NCBI GenBank assembly: GCA_944389115.1
Contig: CALXLE010000089.1
Coordinates: 1 to 52,786 of the forward strand
Reading direction: 5' to 3'
DNA length: 52,786 nt
From: an uncultured Spirochaetaceae bacterium
GTDB lineage: Bacteria > Spirochaetota > Spirochaetia > Sphaerochaetales > Sphaerochaetaceae
This document shows positions 40,571-49,082 of the stretch, one piece after another (the stretch's first letter is position 1; each line of letters begins with the position of its first letter). The notes below the pieces were generated by a model. It was not told the DNA's origin. It did no database searches and saw only the letters and a list, made by a program, of their open reading frames with translations. The position numbers and the translations under genes are program-made.

Positions 40571-42646
40571 ATGGCTCTTTCAGCAGGTTTTTTCTACTTT
40601 CTTTCATTCATCGCAGCGGCAATCGCATTCCTCTTCGCCCTGTATCTTTATCTCTGGGTCAAGAAGCAGAAGGTGGAGAATAGGAAGATCATCGAGGTCT
40701 CGAAGCTTATAAGCGAAGGAGCTTCCGCTTTCATCAGCAGAGAGTACAGGATACTTGCAGTCTTCGCTGCTGTACTGGCCCTCATAATCCTCGTACTGCT
40801 TCCTGAGCCTATCTGGAAGGGGAATATCGGGGATAATATCTCCATGGCTATAGCCTATATAGCTGGTACAGTTCTCTCGGCAATCGCAGGAAAGATCGGC
40901 ATCATGGTCGCTACTTTATCGAACGGCAGGACTGCAGAAAGCGCAGAGACAGGTCTCAAGAACGCATTCCTCATCGGTTTCCGCGGAGGCGCTGTCATGG
41001 GACTTCTTGTAGTAGGGTGTTCCCTTGCAGGTGTAGCTCTTGTTCTTATGGTTTTCGGCGATGCCTCAATCATTCTTGGCTTCTCTTTTGGAGCAAGCTC
41101 TCTGGCGCTTTTCGCTAAGGCTGGAGGCGGAATATTCACGAAGACTGCCGATGTCGCTGCAGACCTGACCGGCAAGGTTGAGCTTGGAATCCCGGAGGAT
41201 GATCCAAGAAATCCAGCTGTCATTGCAGATAACGTCGGAGATAATGTCGGTGACGTCGCTGGGATGGGTGCCGATCTCTTCGATTCGAATGTCGCTGCGA
41301 CAGCTTCCGCTCTAGTCATCGCAAGCGGGTTAGCCGATCCTGAGACCGCGACCAAGATGGTCTTCTGCTATATGATCCTTGGACTTGTCTCATCGATGAT
41401 CGGAATCGCGAATGCAAGGGTTGGAAGGAATGGAAGCCCGACAAGAGCTCTGAATGCCTCGACATATACAACGACAGCCGTCTTCCTTGTCCTGACAGCA
41501 GCTGCAACGGCTCTCATCGAGGGATTCTCATGGAGAGTATGGGGTGCATCATCTGTAGGCCTTCTTGTCGGAGTCATAATAGGAATAACGACCGATTACT
41601 TTACAGATGATACCAAGCCGATAGTCCAGCGCGTAGCAAAGGCATCTGCATCCGGTCCTGCATTCACGGTTCTCTCAGGTACCGCATACGGCTTTGTGTC
41701 GGCATTGCCTGCAATGGTTGGTATTGCGATATCAGCTCTTGCTGCATACAAACTCTGCGCGCCGATCGGTGATGGATATGCACTTTTCGGTATATCGATG
41801 GCCGCAGTGGGAATGCTCTCGATCGTCGGCATGATCATCTCCAATGATGCCTATGGCCCTATCGTCGATAACGCAAGAGGACTTGCAGAGATGGGTGGAT
41901 TAGGTGAGGAGACGATAAGGATCGCTGATGAGCTCGATAGTGCAGGCAATACGGTCAAGGCTGTCACGAAGGGTTTCTCGATAGGTGCGGCGGGACTTAC
42001 TGTTATATCGCTTCTGGGAGCATTCATGTCTGAGGCGAATGCAGTCCTTGCAGAGCGCGGTCTGGAGCTTATCACAGGCTTTGATATCATGGATCCTACA
42101 GTATTCTTCGGTGTGCTTATCGGAGCAGCCATCCCTGCGCTCTTCTCTGCGATGCTCATCCTCGGAGTGGACAGGAACGCTGAGCGCATGGTCTCTGAGA
42201 TCCACCGCCAGTTCAATTCAATCCCTGGCCTCAGAGAGGGCAATGCATCCCCTGATTACTCCCTCTGCATAGATATCGCGGCATCAGGAGCCCTGAAGGA
42301 GCTGATTCCTGCCGGCCTTGCTGCAATAATCGCAACATGCCTTGTCGGATTCATCGGAGGCCCTGAGGCGATTGGAGGATTCCTCCTTGGAAACATTGTA
42401 TCCGGACTTCTTCTTGCGCTTTTCATGTCCAACTCCGGAGGACTCTGGGATAACTCCAAGAAGTATGTCGAAGCCGGCAATGAAGGAGGGAAGGGCAGCA
42501 ATGCTCATAAGGCCGCTGTAATCGGCGATACGGTAGGAGATCCATTCAAGGATACTGCAGGACCTTCCATCAACACGCAGATTACTGTCGTATCACTTGT
42601 TTCCTCTCTTCTTGTATCGCTCTTCGTGTCATTCTCTATATTCTGA
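40571..42646 (+). CDS. hppA: Membrane proton-translocating pyrophosphatase, K+-independent type
   Basis: The 691-aa membrane pump couples PPi hydrolysis to ion export. The PPi site DVAADLTGKVELGIPEDDPRNPAVIADNVGDNVGDVAGMGADLFDS is complete. NDAYGPIVDNARGLAEM and the C-terminal NAHKAAVIGDTVGDPFKDTAGPS are also present. In the motif GNTVKAVTKGFSIG the residue K463, with T466, marks the K+-independent H+-pumping class (the K+-dependent class has A at this place). Start ATG 40571 has AAAGGTGG upstream; the GTG three codons earlier is less likely. Confidence 0.95.
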   Translation: MALSAGFFYFLSFIAAAIAFLFALYLYLWVKKQKVENRKIIEVSKLISEGASAFISREYRILAVFAAVLALIILVLLPEPIWKGNIGDNISMAIAYIAGTVLSAIAGKIGIMVATLSNGRTAESAETGLKNAFLIGFRGGAVMGLLVVGCSLAGVALVLMVFGDASIILGFSFGASSLALFAKAGGGIFTKTADVAADLTGKVELGIPEDDPRNPAVIADNVGDNVGDVAGMGADLFDSNVAATASALVIASGLADPETATKMVFCYMILGLVSSMIGIANARVGRNGSPTRALNASTYTTTAVFLVLTAAATALIEGFSWRVWGASSVGLLVGVIIGITTDYFTDDTKPIVQRVAKASASGPAFTVLSGTAYGFVSALPAMVGIAISALAAYKLCAPIGDGYALFGISMAAVGMLSIVGMIISNDAYGPIVDNARGLAEMGGLGEETIRIADELDSAGNTVKAVTKGFSIGAAGLTVISLLGAFMSEANAVLAERGLELITGFDIMDPTVFFGVLIGAAIPALFSAMLILGVDRNAERMVSEIHRQFNSIPGLREGNASPDYSLCIDIAASGALKELIPAGLAAIIATCLVGFIGGPEAIGGFLLGNIVSGLLLALFMSNSGGLWDNSKKYVEAGNEGGKGSNAHKAAVIGDTVGDPFKDTAGPSINTQITVVSLVSSLLVSLFVSFSIF

Positions 42647-42652
42647 TACAAA

Positions 42653-42676
42653 GGCTGCTGTTCTTCTGCAGCAGCC
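42653..42676 (+). terminator. Hairpin after hppA
   Basis: GGCTGCTG-TTCTTCTG-CAGCAGCC, a perfect 8-bp stem 6 bases after the stop. There is no T tract, so termination efficiency is uncertain. Confidence 0.5.
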
Positions 42677-42704
42677 AGATGCTTAACCTCTTGAGGAATG
42701 AAGC

Positions 42705-42734
42705 AAAATCCCTCCTGGCATAACCGGGAGGGAT
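42705..42734 (-). terminator. Terminator of the TRAP operon
   Basis: On the minus strand ATCCCTCCCGG and CCAGGAGGGAT form an 11-bp stem with one G-T pair around TTATG, followed by TTTTGC. Confidence 0.65.
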
Positions 42735-42757
42735 AGAAGTTCATTTCATGATCTTTC

Positions 42758-44746
42758 TCAGAAGGATATCTTCAGACCTTCTTTTTTTGCCATCATGCAC
42801 TGGAATACGATTGTTCCTGCAAGGATCGCAAAGCCGAGCAGATCCGTGATAGTTCCAGGATAGACCATCATGAGACCGCCGCAGGCAAGAAGAATGCGGA
42901 GCGGTATAGGGATGTCCCTTATGAAGTATCCATTGAGCGCTGCTGCGATTGAGAATATGCCAAGCAGCGATGTTATGATTATCTGCACAACCTGGAAGAC
43001 AGAATCTACATCGATGAACAGCATCGCAGGGCTGAGGGCGAAGATATACGGAACGATGAAGGCCGCGATGGCAAGACGCGTAGCATTGAGTCCTGTCTTC
43101 ATCGGATTAGCCTTCGCAATAGCCGCTCCTGCATATGCTGCAAGCGCTACAGGTGGCGTTATATCCGCAACAATACCGAAGTAGAATACGAAGAAGTGAG
43201 CTGCCATTGTCGCAACACCGAACGGCTCTCCGATGAGAATCGGGGCGCAGATCGATGCCATGATAAGGTAGTTCGCTGTCGTAGGTACGCCCATTCCGAG
43301 GACAATGCAGCAGAGCATCGTGAAGAAGAGTGCGAGGATCAGGTGTCCGCCTGAAAGAATCTCGATAGCGCCAGCAAGCTTTCCTGCAAGGCCTGTTACA
43401 GTGATGCATCCTGAGATGATTCCCGCAAGTCCGCATGCTACGACAACTGTGATCGATCCTCTTGCTCCTCCTTCGAATGCTTCGCAGATTCTGGAGAATG
43501 TAAGACGATGGGTTGGATTGACCAGTCCGACAAGGATAGCGACTCCAATTGATATCGTTGCCGAATATGCCATCGTGAATGTATTCGTGGATACGAGGTA
43601 TACAAGCGCGATAAGCGGTGCAAGCAGATAGATCTCTCTCACAAGCTCCCTCGGCTTCGGAAGCTCATCCTTGGGAATTCCCTTCATGCCCATCTTCTTC
43701 GCCTCAAGGTGAACAGCGATGTAGATGCCAGTGAAGTAGAGTACAGCTGGGAGTATCGCCATGAGCGCGATGCGCGCATATGGCTGCCCTGTATATTCAG
43801 CCATGAGGAATGCAGCCGCTCCCATGATAGGAGGCATAATCTGTCCGCCAGTCGATGCCGCCGCCTCCACAGCTGCAGCGAACTCAGGTCTGTATCCCAT
43901 CTTCTTCATCATTGGAATCGTTATCGAGCCAGAGCCGACCGTGTTCGCAACTGATGAGCCGGATGCCATGCCCTCAAGCGCTGATGCGACGACCGCGACC
44001 TTCGCAGGACCGCCTGTGAAACGTCCTACGGCTGTGTTCGCGAAGCGTATGAAGAAGTCAGCGACGCCAGTTCGTTCGAGGAATGCTCCGAAGATAATGA
44101 AAATGACGATGAATTTCGCACAGGTGTTGACCGGTGTTCCGAAGATTCCGTTAGTGGTGTAGAAGAGGGTCCTGACGACCTGGAAGAGATCTTGGCCAGA
44201 TGCGAATGTGTAGATCAGGAGAGCACCCGCAACGCAGAGGATCGGAAGTCCGACGCATCTTCTGCAGAGCTCCACAAGAGCAAGTATACCAATGATTCCA
44301 ATGATCATGTATGAAGGTCTTGCCATAATACGGGCAGAGAGCCTGATGACATCCATTGCTCTGATTGCGTAGTAGAAGTACGCACCAGATCCAAGAATCA
44401 TGATGATAACGTCATACCATGGTATGTGGTTCGGCCTCATGATTCCCTTCTTGACAGGGAATGTCAGGAATCCGAGGAGTACGATCATACCGACGAAGAT
44501 CGCAAGACGGCGCTCCGGGAGCGTTGTAAGGAAGATTGCATCGATAATGCAGTAGACAGCAAATGCTGCCATTATCGCACCTACGATGATCTTCGGGGTG
44601 CCTTCCCAGATTCTCTGGTTTGACTCCCTGTCATACTTGCGCATCACAGCCTCAACATCAGCTGCTGTTCCGACGGAATCATCGTATTCTTCAATGATCA
44701 CCGTTTCCTTTTCCTTCTTCTTTCCATGTCTGATTAGTTTTGACAA
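42758..44746 (-). CDS. TRAP transporter fused permease (TAXI type, DctQM)
   Basis: The 662-aa polytopic protein has a soluble N-terminus of about 50 residues, then a small DctQ-like set of helices (residues 50-210). The large DctM unit follows, with GAFLERTGVADFFIRFANTAVGRFTGGPAKVAVVASALEGMASGSSVANTVGSGSITIPMMKKMGYRPEFAAAVEAAASTGGQIMPPIMGAAAFLMAEY and GMGVPTTANYLIMASICAPIL, classical for TRAP fused permeases. It is secondary and ion-driven, and takes ligand from the TAXI binding protein encoded just upstream (45782-44817). A hairpin lies between the two genes. Ligand unknown; some TAXI systems carry glutamate or other dicarboxylates. Confidence 0.95.
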   Translation of the reverse strand: MSKLIRHGKKKEKETVIIEEYDDSVGTAADVEAVMRKYDRESNQRIWEGTPKIIVGAIMAAFAVYCIIDAIFLTTLPERRLAIFVGMIVLLGFLTFPVKKGIMRPNHIPWYDVIIMILGSGAYFYYAIRAMDVIRLSARIMARPSYMIIGIIGILALVELCRRCVGLPILCVAGALLIYTFASGQDLFQVVRTLFYTTNGIFGTPVNTCAKFIVIFIIFGAFLERTGVADFFIRFANTAVGRFTGGPAKVAVVASALEGMASGSSVANTVGSGSITIPMMKKMGYRPEFAAAVEAAASTGGQIMPPIMGAAAFLMAEYTGQPYARIALMAILPAVLYFTGIYIAVHLEAKKMGMKGIPKDELPKPRELVREIYLLAPLIALVYLVSTNTFTMAYSATISIGVAILVGLVNPTHRLTFSRICEAFEGGARGSITVVVACGLAGIISGCITVTGLAGKLAGAIEILSGGHLILALFFTMLCCIVLGMGVPTTANYLIMASICAPILIGEPFGVATMAAHFFVFYFGIVADITPPVALAAYAGAAIAKANPMKTGLNATRLAIAAFIVPYIFALSPAMLFIDVDSVFQVVQIIITSLLGIFSIAAALNGYFIRDIPIPLRILLACGGLMMVYPGTITDLLGFAILAGTIVFQCMMAKKEGLKISF

Positions 44747-44769
44747 TATTATTCTCCTTAAAAATCAGG

Positions 44770-44794
44770 AAAAGGAGGCTGCATAGCAGTCTCC
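44770..44794 (-). terminator. Attenuator hairpin between TAXI binding protein and permease
   Basis: On the minus strand GGAGACTGC-TAT-GCAGCCTCC (44794-44774; one A-C mismatch) is followed by TTTTCC. It sits 24 bases after the binding protein stop and should let more binding protein than permease be made. Confidence 0.6.
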
Positions 44795-44816
44795 TCTCCT
44801 GTCTGCGAGGGAATGA

Positions 44817-45782
44817 TTATTTGACAGGAACTGTATATCCCTTCTCTGCGAAGTATTTTGCCGCACCTGGATGATAAGGAACAGTCGTGATGGATGCTGC
44901 GAAGTCGAGATCGAGCTCAGCGCCCTTTGCGTGTGCCTTTGTGATCTCTTCCTTATCTTCCATGATGGTTGAGATGATATTGTATGCGTCGTCCTCAGAG
45001 ACATCGTCGCGTGCGATGATGACAGCGCCTACAGCAACGGTCTGGCAATCCTCATCCGTACCATAGACAGATGCTGCAATCGTGTTCGGGCTGTAATATG
45101 GGGATGCCTCCATGAGGATATCCATATGCTCATCATCGATGGAAACGAGCTGTACATCCTGTGTGCTTGCAAGTGTCGAGATAGCGACTGTAGGAGCACC
45201 TGCTACGACGAATGCTGCATCGATCTTTCCATCCTGAAGGGAATCGACGCTATCGCCGAAGCTCTGGTAGGTCGGCTTGATGTCATTCTCTGTAAGTCCA
45301 TATGCTGCAAGGATATCAAGAGCATTGTAGTAAACGCCGGAACCTGATGAGCCGATTGATACAGCCTTGCCCTTGAGATCAGCGACAGTCTTGATGTTAG
45401 GATTGAGCGTTACAATCTGGACCTGCTCCATGTACAGTGCACCGATTGTCGAGAAGCTGTCGATCTTGCCTGTCTCAGCGAAGAGGTTCGTGCCATTATA
45501 TGCGTAGCTCATTACATCGGTCTGGACGAATCCGAGCTGATACCTGTTCATGTCCATCATCTCGATGTTGTCCTGGCTTCCTGCGCTTACGACCGCTGTG
45601 ACCTTCGTATCGGTCTCGCTGGAAATCCTCTGAGCAAGGACGTTTCCGAATCCATAGTATGTACCCTGGTCGCCGCCAGTGCCGAACATGAGATTGCCAG
45701 AGGATTCGGATGAGCCGGATGCAATCAAAGGAACGGAGAGCGTCAGGATAAGAGCAAACAGAACTGCAATGGTCTTCTTCAT
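44817..45782 (-). CDS. TAXI family TRAP transporter solute-binding protein
   Basis: The 321-aa periplasmic binding protein has signal MKKTIAVLFALILTLSVPLIA, then SGSSESSGNLMFGTGGDQGTYYGFGNVLAQRI. The last segment is the TAXI family start. The segments DLKGKAVSIGSSGSGVYYNALDILAAYGL and IDAAFVVAGAPT are characteristic. No lipobox cysteine is present. AGGAGG lies 5 bases before the ATG, and a 7-bp hairpin AAAGAGG/CCTCTTT (45794-45812) sits just upstream of that ribosome site. It delivers ligand to the fused permease. Confidence 0.94.
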   Translation of the reverse strand: MKKTIAVLFALILTLSVPLIASGSSESSGNLMFGTGGDQGTYYGFGNVLAQRISSETDTKVTAVVSAGSQDNIEMMDMNRYQLGFVQTDVMSYAYNGTNLFAETGKIDSFSTIGALYMEQVQIVTLNPNIKTVADLKGKAVSIGSSGSGVYYNALDILAAYGLTENDIKPTYQSFGDSVDSLQDGKIDAAFVVAGAPTVAISTLASTQDVQLVSIDDEHMDILMEASPYYSPNTIAASVYGTDEDCQTVAVGAVIIARDDVSEDDAYNIISTIMEDKEEITKAHAKGAELDLDFAASITTVPYHPGAAKYFAEKGYTVPVK

Positions 45783-45837
45783 ATGAACCTCCTAAAGAGG
45801 ACAGGCCTCTTTTTCTGATTTTTCAAAGCTATATGGT

Positions 45838-45869
45838 TATATATTCAGATATTAGATTCTGAATATATA
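45838..45869. promoter_or_regulatory. 12-bp perfect inverted repeat upstream of the TRAP operon
   Basis: TATATATTCAGA and TCTGAATATATA, separated by 8 bases, lie 56 bases before the binding protein start. A related half-site GATTCTGAAAAT recurs at about 45918-45929. The symmetry and position suggest a repressor operator. The promoter itself is not clear, although a perfect TTGACA is present on the minus strand at 45916-45911. Confidence 0.45.
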
Positions 45870-45975
45870 TGTTAAGCTTTTGTTATATCGTCCGGGAATA
45901 GGGGCGTTTTGTCAATAGATTCTGAAAATAGAATTGAATAATAATTCGATTATTATGCAGTTTTTGATGCATTTT

Positions 45976-47238
45976 TTACATATCTTTGCATTTTGAGTCT
46001 TTTATGAGCATCCCGACCAGTGCTCCTATGACAGCAGGAAGCACCCAGCTGAATCCTGTTCCGGATAGTGGCAGCACTCTCATGCCTGCTGTCTCCATGA
46101 CAGATACTGCTGCAGCTGCAATGACGGCGAGCCTGCTGCTCCACAGGGTGAACGGTGCAGGAAGGAATGCTGACGCGATCAGGACGATTGCTATCGGATA
46201 AAGGAGCGACAGCACAGGGGACGATAGGGAGATTATGAGATTCAGCCCTATGTTCGAGACTATAGCTGAAAAGAGGGCAAAAACAATCACCAATGTTCTG
46301 TATCCGACTTCAGGGAAGAGCTTTGAGAAATATTCACCGCATGAAGAGAGAAGGCCAATGCATGTATTAAGGCAGGCTGCGATGAATACAACCGCGAGAA
46401 GCACGAGTCCTGTGCGGCCGAATGCATGGAGCGCTGCGGAGGAGAGCACGGATGCGCCATTATCCGCTATGAGGCCATGGCTTCCTGCGAATCTTCCGAT
46501 CATGGCAATGGCAAGGTAGACGGCAAGGAGCATGGCCCCTGCAAGCACACCGCCTATTGCCTCAATATGCCTGCATTCCTTCTTGCTTCTGTAACCAAGC
46601 TCTCTTATATTCAGCGCGACGATGATGCCGAATACAAGAGCCGCAATCGCATCCATTGTCTGATATCCATCGATGAGGCCTGTTGCAAGCGGTGCATCTG
46701 CATAGCGCAATACCGCGGGAAATGATACAGATCCCATTCCTTCAGAGAAGCATCCGATTGAAAGAACTGCAATCAGGATAAGCAGAAGAGGGCAGGTTAT
46801 CCTTCCAAGGACCTTTGTCAGCTTTTCCGGCTTCATGGCGATGGCGGAAGCGACAGAGAAGAATACTATTGAATAGATTATCGAGAGAACCCTTGAGTCG
46901 TTGCCGATTGCCATAGCTGCCATCTCGAAACTTGCTGATGCCGTACGTGGAATCGCAAGACATGGTCCTATGGCAAGATATATTGCTATCGTGAATGCCC
47001 TTCCGAATGCAGGGTGGATCCTTGAGGAGAGATTCTCAAGTCCATCGGTTCTCTCAACAGCCATAAGTCCGATGACAGGCAATCCTATAGCAGTGATAGC
47101 GAATCCTATGAAAGCGGGAATGAAGTGTTCTCCTGCTTCAATGGCAAGAAACGGAGGGAAAATCAGATTCCCGGCTCCGAAGAACATCGAGAATATGGTA
47201 AGCGGTATGAGAATACGTCTTTTATCCATTGAAGCCAT
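45976..47238 (-). CDS. brnQ: Branched-chain amino acid transport carrier BrnQ (LIVCS)
   Basis: The 420-aa polytopic carrier imports Leu, Ile and Val with cations. The N-terminal helix ILIPLTIFSMFFGAGNLIFPPFLAIEAGEHF is the family hallmark, followed by GLPVIGLMAVERTDGLENLSSRIHPAFGRAFTIAIYLAIGPCLAIPRTA. About twelve membrane helices are present. ATG 47238 is preferred over longer frames; a second ATG at 47229 is possible. No ribosome site is seen. TAGAAT ends 7 bases before the ATG, so the mRNA may be leaderless. Confidence 0.92.
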   Translation of the reverse strand: MASMDKRRILIPLTIFSMFFGAGNLIFPPFLAIEAGEHFIPAFIGFAITAIGLPVIGLMAVERTDGLENLSSRIHPAFGRAFTIAIYLAIGPCLAIPRTASASFEMAAMAIGNDSRVLSIIYSIVFFSVASAIAMKPEKLTKVLGRITCPLLLILIAVLSIGCFSEGMGSVSFPAVLRYADAPLATGLIDGYQTMDAIAALVFGIIVALNIRELGYRSKKECRHIEAIGGVLAGAMLLAVYLAIAMIGRFAGSHGLIADNGASVLSSAALHAFGRTGLVLLAVVFIAACLNTCIGLLSSCGEYFSKLFPEVGYRTLVIVFALFSAIVSNIGLNLIISLSSPVLSLLYPIAIVLIASAFLPAPFTLWSSRLAVIAAAAVSVMETAGMRVLPLSGTGFSWVLPAVIGALVGMLIKDSKCKDM

Positions 47239-47294
47239 ATTAAAGATTCTACAGCAGGGAAGACGTAAATGAAATAAGGAGTTAGAATGTGGAT

Positions 47295-47417
47295 ATGTGC
47301 AGTGACGACCGTAACGAAAAGACATCCGATGAATCCAGAAGCTCGGCCTGGTCTCCCGATGATGATATCGTACTGGAATGGGCAGGAAGGGCAGAGGGGA
47401 TATCCGAAGAGCAGTGA
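47295..47417 (+). other. Possible small ORF in the brnQ-argG gap
   Basis: A 40-codon frame from ATG 47295 encodes an acidic peptide beginning MCSDDRNEKTSDESRSSAWS and continuing PDDDIVLEWAGRAEGISEEQ, with codon use like neighbouring genes. An alternative 56-codon frame from ATG 47287 has the better ribosome site (AAGGAG, 5 bases) but a less protein-like product. Both lie on the strand opposite to the flanking genes. Neither is recognised. Confidence 0.25.
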
Positions 47418-47458
47418 CAAGCTTCCCGGCATGATGCTAGGAAGCCTATCCGTATGAT

Positions 47459-48682
47459 TCAGTTCTTTGCATCCCTCATAGCCGATGCCATGAGCCTGAT
47501 TGCATTGATGTTTATGAAGCCTTTGCAGTCAATCGGGTGATAGCCGCCAGCCTTGTCCATCGATCCGAGATCCTCGTTATAGAGGGAGCAGGGGGATTCG
47601 ATTCCGGCATTGATGACATTGCCTTTGTAGAGCGCAACCGTTGCCTTTCCCGTTACGTTCTTCTGGCTCTCTTCAAAGAGTGCTGTGAGCATATTGAACT
47701 CAGGAGCTCCCCAGTAGCCGTTGTAGATGAGCTCTGCATATTTCGGAGAGAGCATATCCCTGAGGTGCATAGCTTCCTTGTCCATGCAGAGGCCTTCAAG
47801 ATTGTGATGTGCCTTCCAGAGAATCTCACATCCCGGAGTTTCGTAAACACCCCTGGACTTGATGCCGATGAACCTGTTCTCAACCATGTCGACCCTGCCG
47901 ATTGCATTGTCATGGCCCATCTTGTTCAGGTACATGATCATCTCAACAGGCTCTGTGACAACAGTGCCATCGTTCTCGTTCTTCACAGACACAGGTGTTC
48001 CATCCTTGAACTCGATTGTGAGTATCGTCTCCTTGTCTGCAGCCTTCTGCGGGGAGAGTGTGAGGGAATATACATCCTCAGGACACCTCTTCGAAGGATC
48101 CTCAAGAATTCCCGCTTCATGGGAGATGTGGATCATGTTCTCATCCTCGCTGTAAGGCTTCTTTGTCGTAGCCTTTACAGGGATTCCGTTCTCCTCAGCG
48201 TACTTGAGCATATCGCTTCTGCCTTCGAACTGTGAGAGCCATTCCTCATCCTTCCAGGGGCTGATGATCTTCACATCGGGCATATTCATGTAGTATCCGA
48301 ATTCGAACCTCACCTGATCATTGCCCTTGCCTGTAGCTCCATGCGCTACGTACTTCGTGCCTTCCTTCTTCGCAATCTCGATATGCTTCTTAGCGATAAT
48401 CGGCCTTGCAAGGGATGTGCCGAGCATATATGTTCCCTCATAGATCGTATTGGCCTTGAGGGCAGGGTAGATATAGTCAGTGACAAGAGGCTTCTTGAGA
48501 TCTTCTATATATACCTTCGAAGCGCCAGTTGCATAAGCCTTCTCCTCGATGGCCTTGTAGTCCTCGTTCTGTCCTACATCGGCAACATATGCGATTACAT
48601 CGAATCCCTTATTCGCAAGCCACTTGAGGATAACCGAGGTATCCAGACCGCCAGAGTATGCAAGTATGACTTTATCTTTCAT
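47459..48682 (-). CDS. argG: Argininosuccinate synthase
   Basis: The 407-aa enzyme joins citrulline and aspartate, using ATP, in arginine synthesis. The ATP loop is [40 protein letters not shown] and the aspartate and citrulline contacts are typical, though the sequence departs from the E. coli type. Start ATG 48682 has AGGAGA 8 bases upstream. A longer frame is rejected. The promoter overlaps ArgR-like boxes. argH is not adjacent in this window. Confidence 0.96.
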   Translation of the reverse strand: MKDKVILAYSGGLDTSVILKWLANKGFDVIAYVADVGQNEDYKAIEEKAYATGASKVYIEDLKKPLVTDYIYPALKANTIYEGTYMLGTSLARPIIAKKHIEIAKKEGTKYVAHGATGKGNDQVRFEFGYYMNMPDVKIISPWKDEEWLSQFEGRSDMLKYAEENGIPVKATTKKPYSEDENMIHISHEAGILEDPSKRCPEDVYSLTLSPQKAADKETILTIEFKDGTPVSVKNENDGTVVTEPVEMIMYLNKMGHDNAIGRVDMVENRFIGIKSRGVYETPGCEILWKAHHNLEGLCMDKEAMHLRDMLSPKYAELIYNGYWGAPEFNMLTALFEESQKNVTGKATVALYKGNVINAGIESPCSLYNEDLGSMDKAGGYHPIDCKGFININAIRLMASAMRDAKN

Positions 48683-48705
48683 TTGTTTATCTCCTAACAA
48701 CTGCC

Positions 48706-48733
48706 ATTATGCATATTCATAAACTAATTTCAA
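48706..48733 (-). promoter_or_regulatory. argG promoter
   Basis: On the minus strand TTGAAA (48733-48728), 16 bases, CATAAT (48711-48706); each box matches 5 of 6. The start codon is about 24 bases downstream of the -10. Confidence 0.6.
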
Positions 48734-48797
48734 GGGATTTTTGAATATTTATGCATAAAATGCAGAAATCAGCAGGAATAATGCATAATTGATGAAT
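48706..48797. promoter_or_regulatory. Cluster of ArgR-box-like operators before argG
   Basis: Three related partial palindromes occur: ATTATGCATATTCATAA (48706-48722, over the -10), TGAATATTTATGCATA (48742-48757) and AATGCATAATTGATGAAT (about 48779-48796). They resemble the TGAAT-n-ATTCA arrangement of ARG boxes. Repression of argG by an ArgR homologue at high arginine would be expected; no argR gene is in the window. Confidence 0.5.
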
Positions 48798-48816
48798 GTA
48801 AAATAAAAGCATCGGC

Positions 48817-48856
48817 AAAAAAAATAGCCTCCAGCGCCGGTGAGACAATCTGGAGG
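48817..48856 (-). terminator. Terminator of the unassigned RNA
   Basis: CCTCCAG and CTGGAGG form a 7-bp stem with a 15-base loop, then CTATTTTTTTT. The large loop contains CACCGG, one side of the competing helix. Confidence 0.6.
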
Positions 48857-48934
48857 TCTGCATCCCGGACTACACCGGAACGTCTATGGCGGTCCCTCTT
48901 CTAGGCAACCCGACTGCACGTCATTTAAGCCACT
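48817..48934 (-). ncRNA. Unassigned structured small RNA or argG leader
   Basis: A minus-strand transcription unit without a reading frame has a good promoter (48969-48941) and predicted start near 48934. It ends in a hairpin CCTCCAG/CTGGAGG (48856-48850 with 48834-48828) followed by CTA and eight T. Inside, CCGGTG (48878-48873) can pair with CACCGG (48842-48837). These two helices interleave, so they form either a pseudoknot or mutually exclusive folds. A CCGG-TGTAGT-CCGG hairpin is also possible. The RNA does not match any riboswitch, SRP, 6S, tmRNA or T-box consensus I can recall. It points at argG, which starts 135 bases past the T run. It accounts for most of the 400-base gap between argG and 49083. 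Confidence 0.45.
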
Positions 48935-48940
48935 GATTAG

Positions 48941-48969
48941 CTTATAACATGAGTCAGGGTCTTTGTAAA
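48941..48969 (-). promoter_or_regulatory. Promoter of the unassigned RNA
   Basis: On the minus strand TTTACA (48969-48964), exactly 17 bases, TATAAG (48946-48941). Each box matches 5 of 6. Confidence 0.55.
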
Positions 48970-49046
48970 TACATTATTTATATAAAAAATCAATAAATCG
49001 ATATCATTGCTCTAAGAAACGCAATGTATTGGCAGTGTACCTGCCG

Positions 49047-49075
49047 TTGCCATTATCCACTATTTTCCTTACATT
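49047..49075 (+). promoter_or_regulatory. Promoter of the membrane protein gene at 49083
   Basis: TTGCCA (49047-49052), exactly 17 bases, TACATT (49070-49075). ATG 49083 lies 7 bases downstream with no ribosome site, so it is predicted leaderless. Confidence 0.4.
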
Positions 49076-49082
49076 ATTCTGC

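Noticed and set aside
48885..48910. AGAGGGACCGCC on the minus strand as a T-box sequence
   Set aside because: The TGGN bulge and specifier-loop arrangement are absent; the resemblance to AGGGTGGNACCGCG is partial.
48837..48960. Cobalamin-riboswitch-like words on the plus strand (CCGGTGAGA, GCCACTG, GAGTCAGG)
   Set aside because: The spacing and order do not give the B12 core, no cobalamin gene follows, and the minus strand has a far better promoter and terminator.
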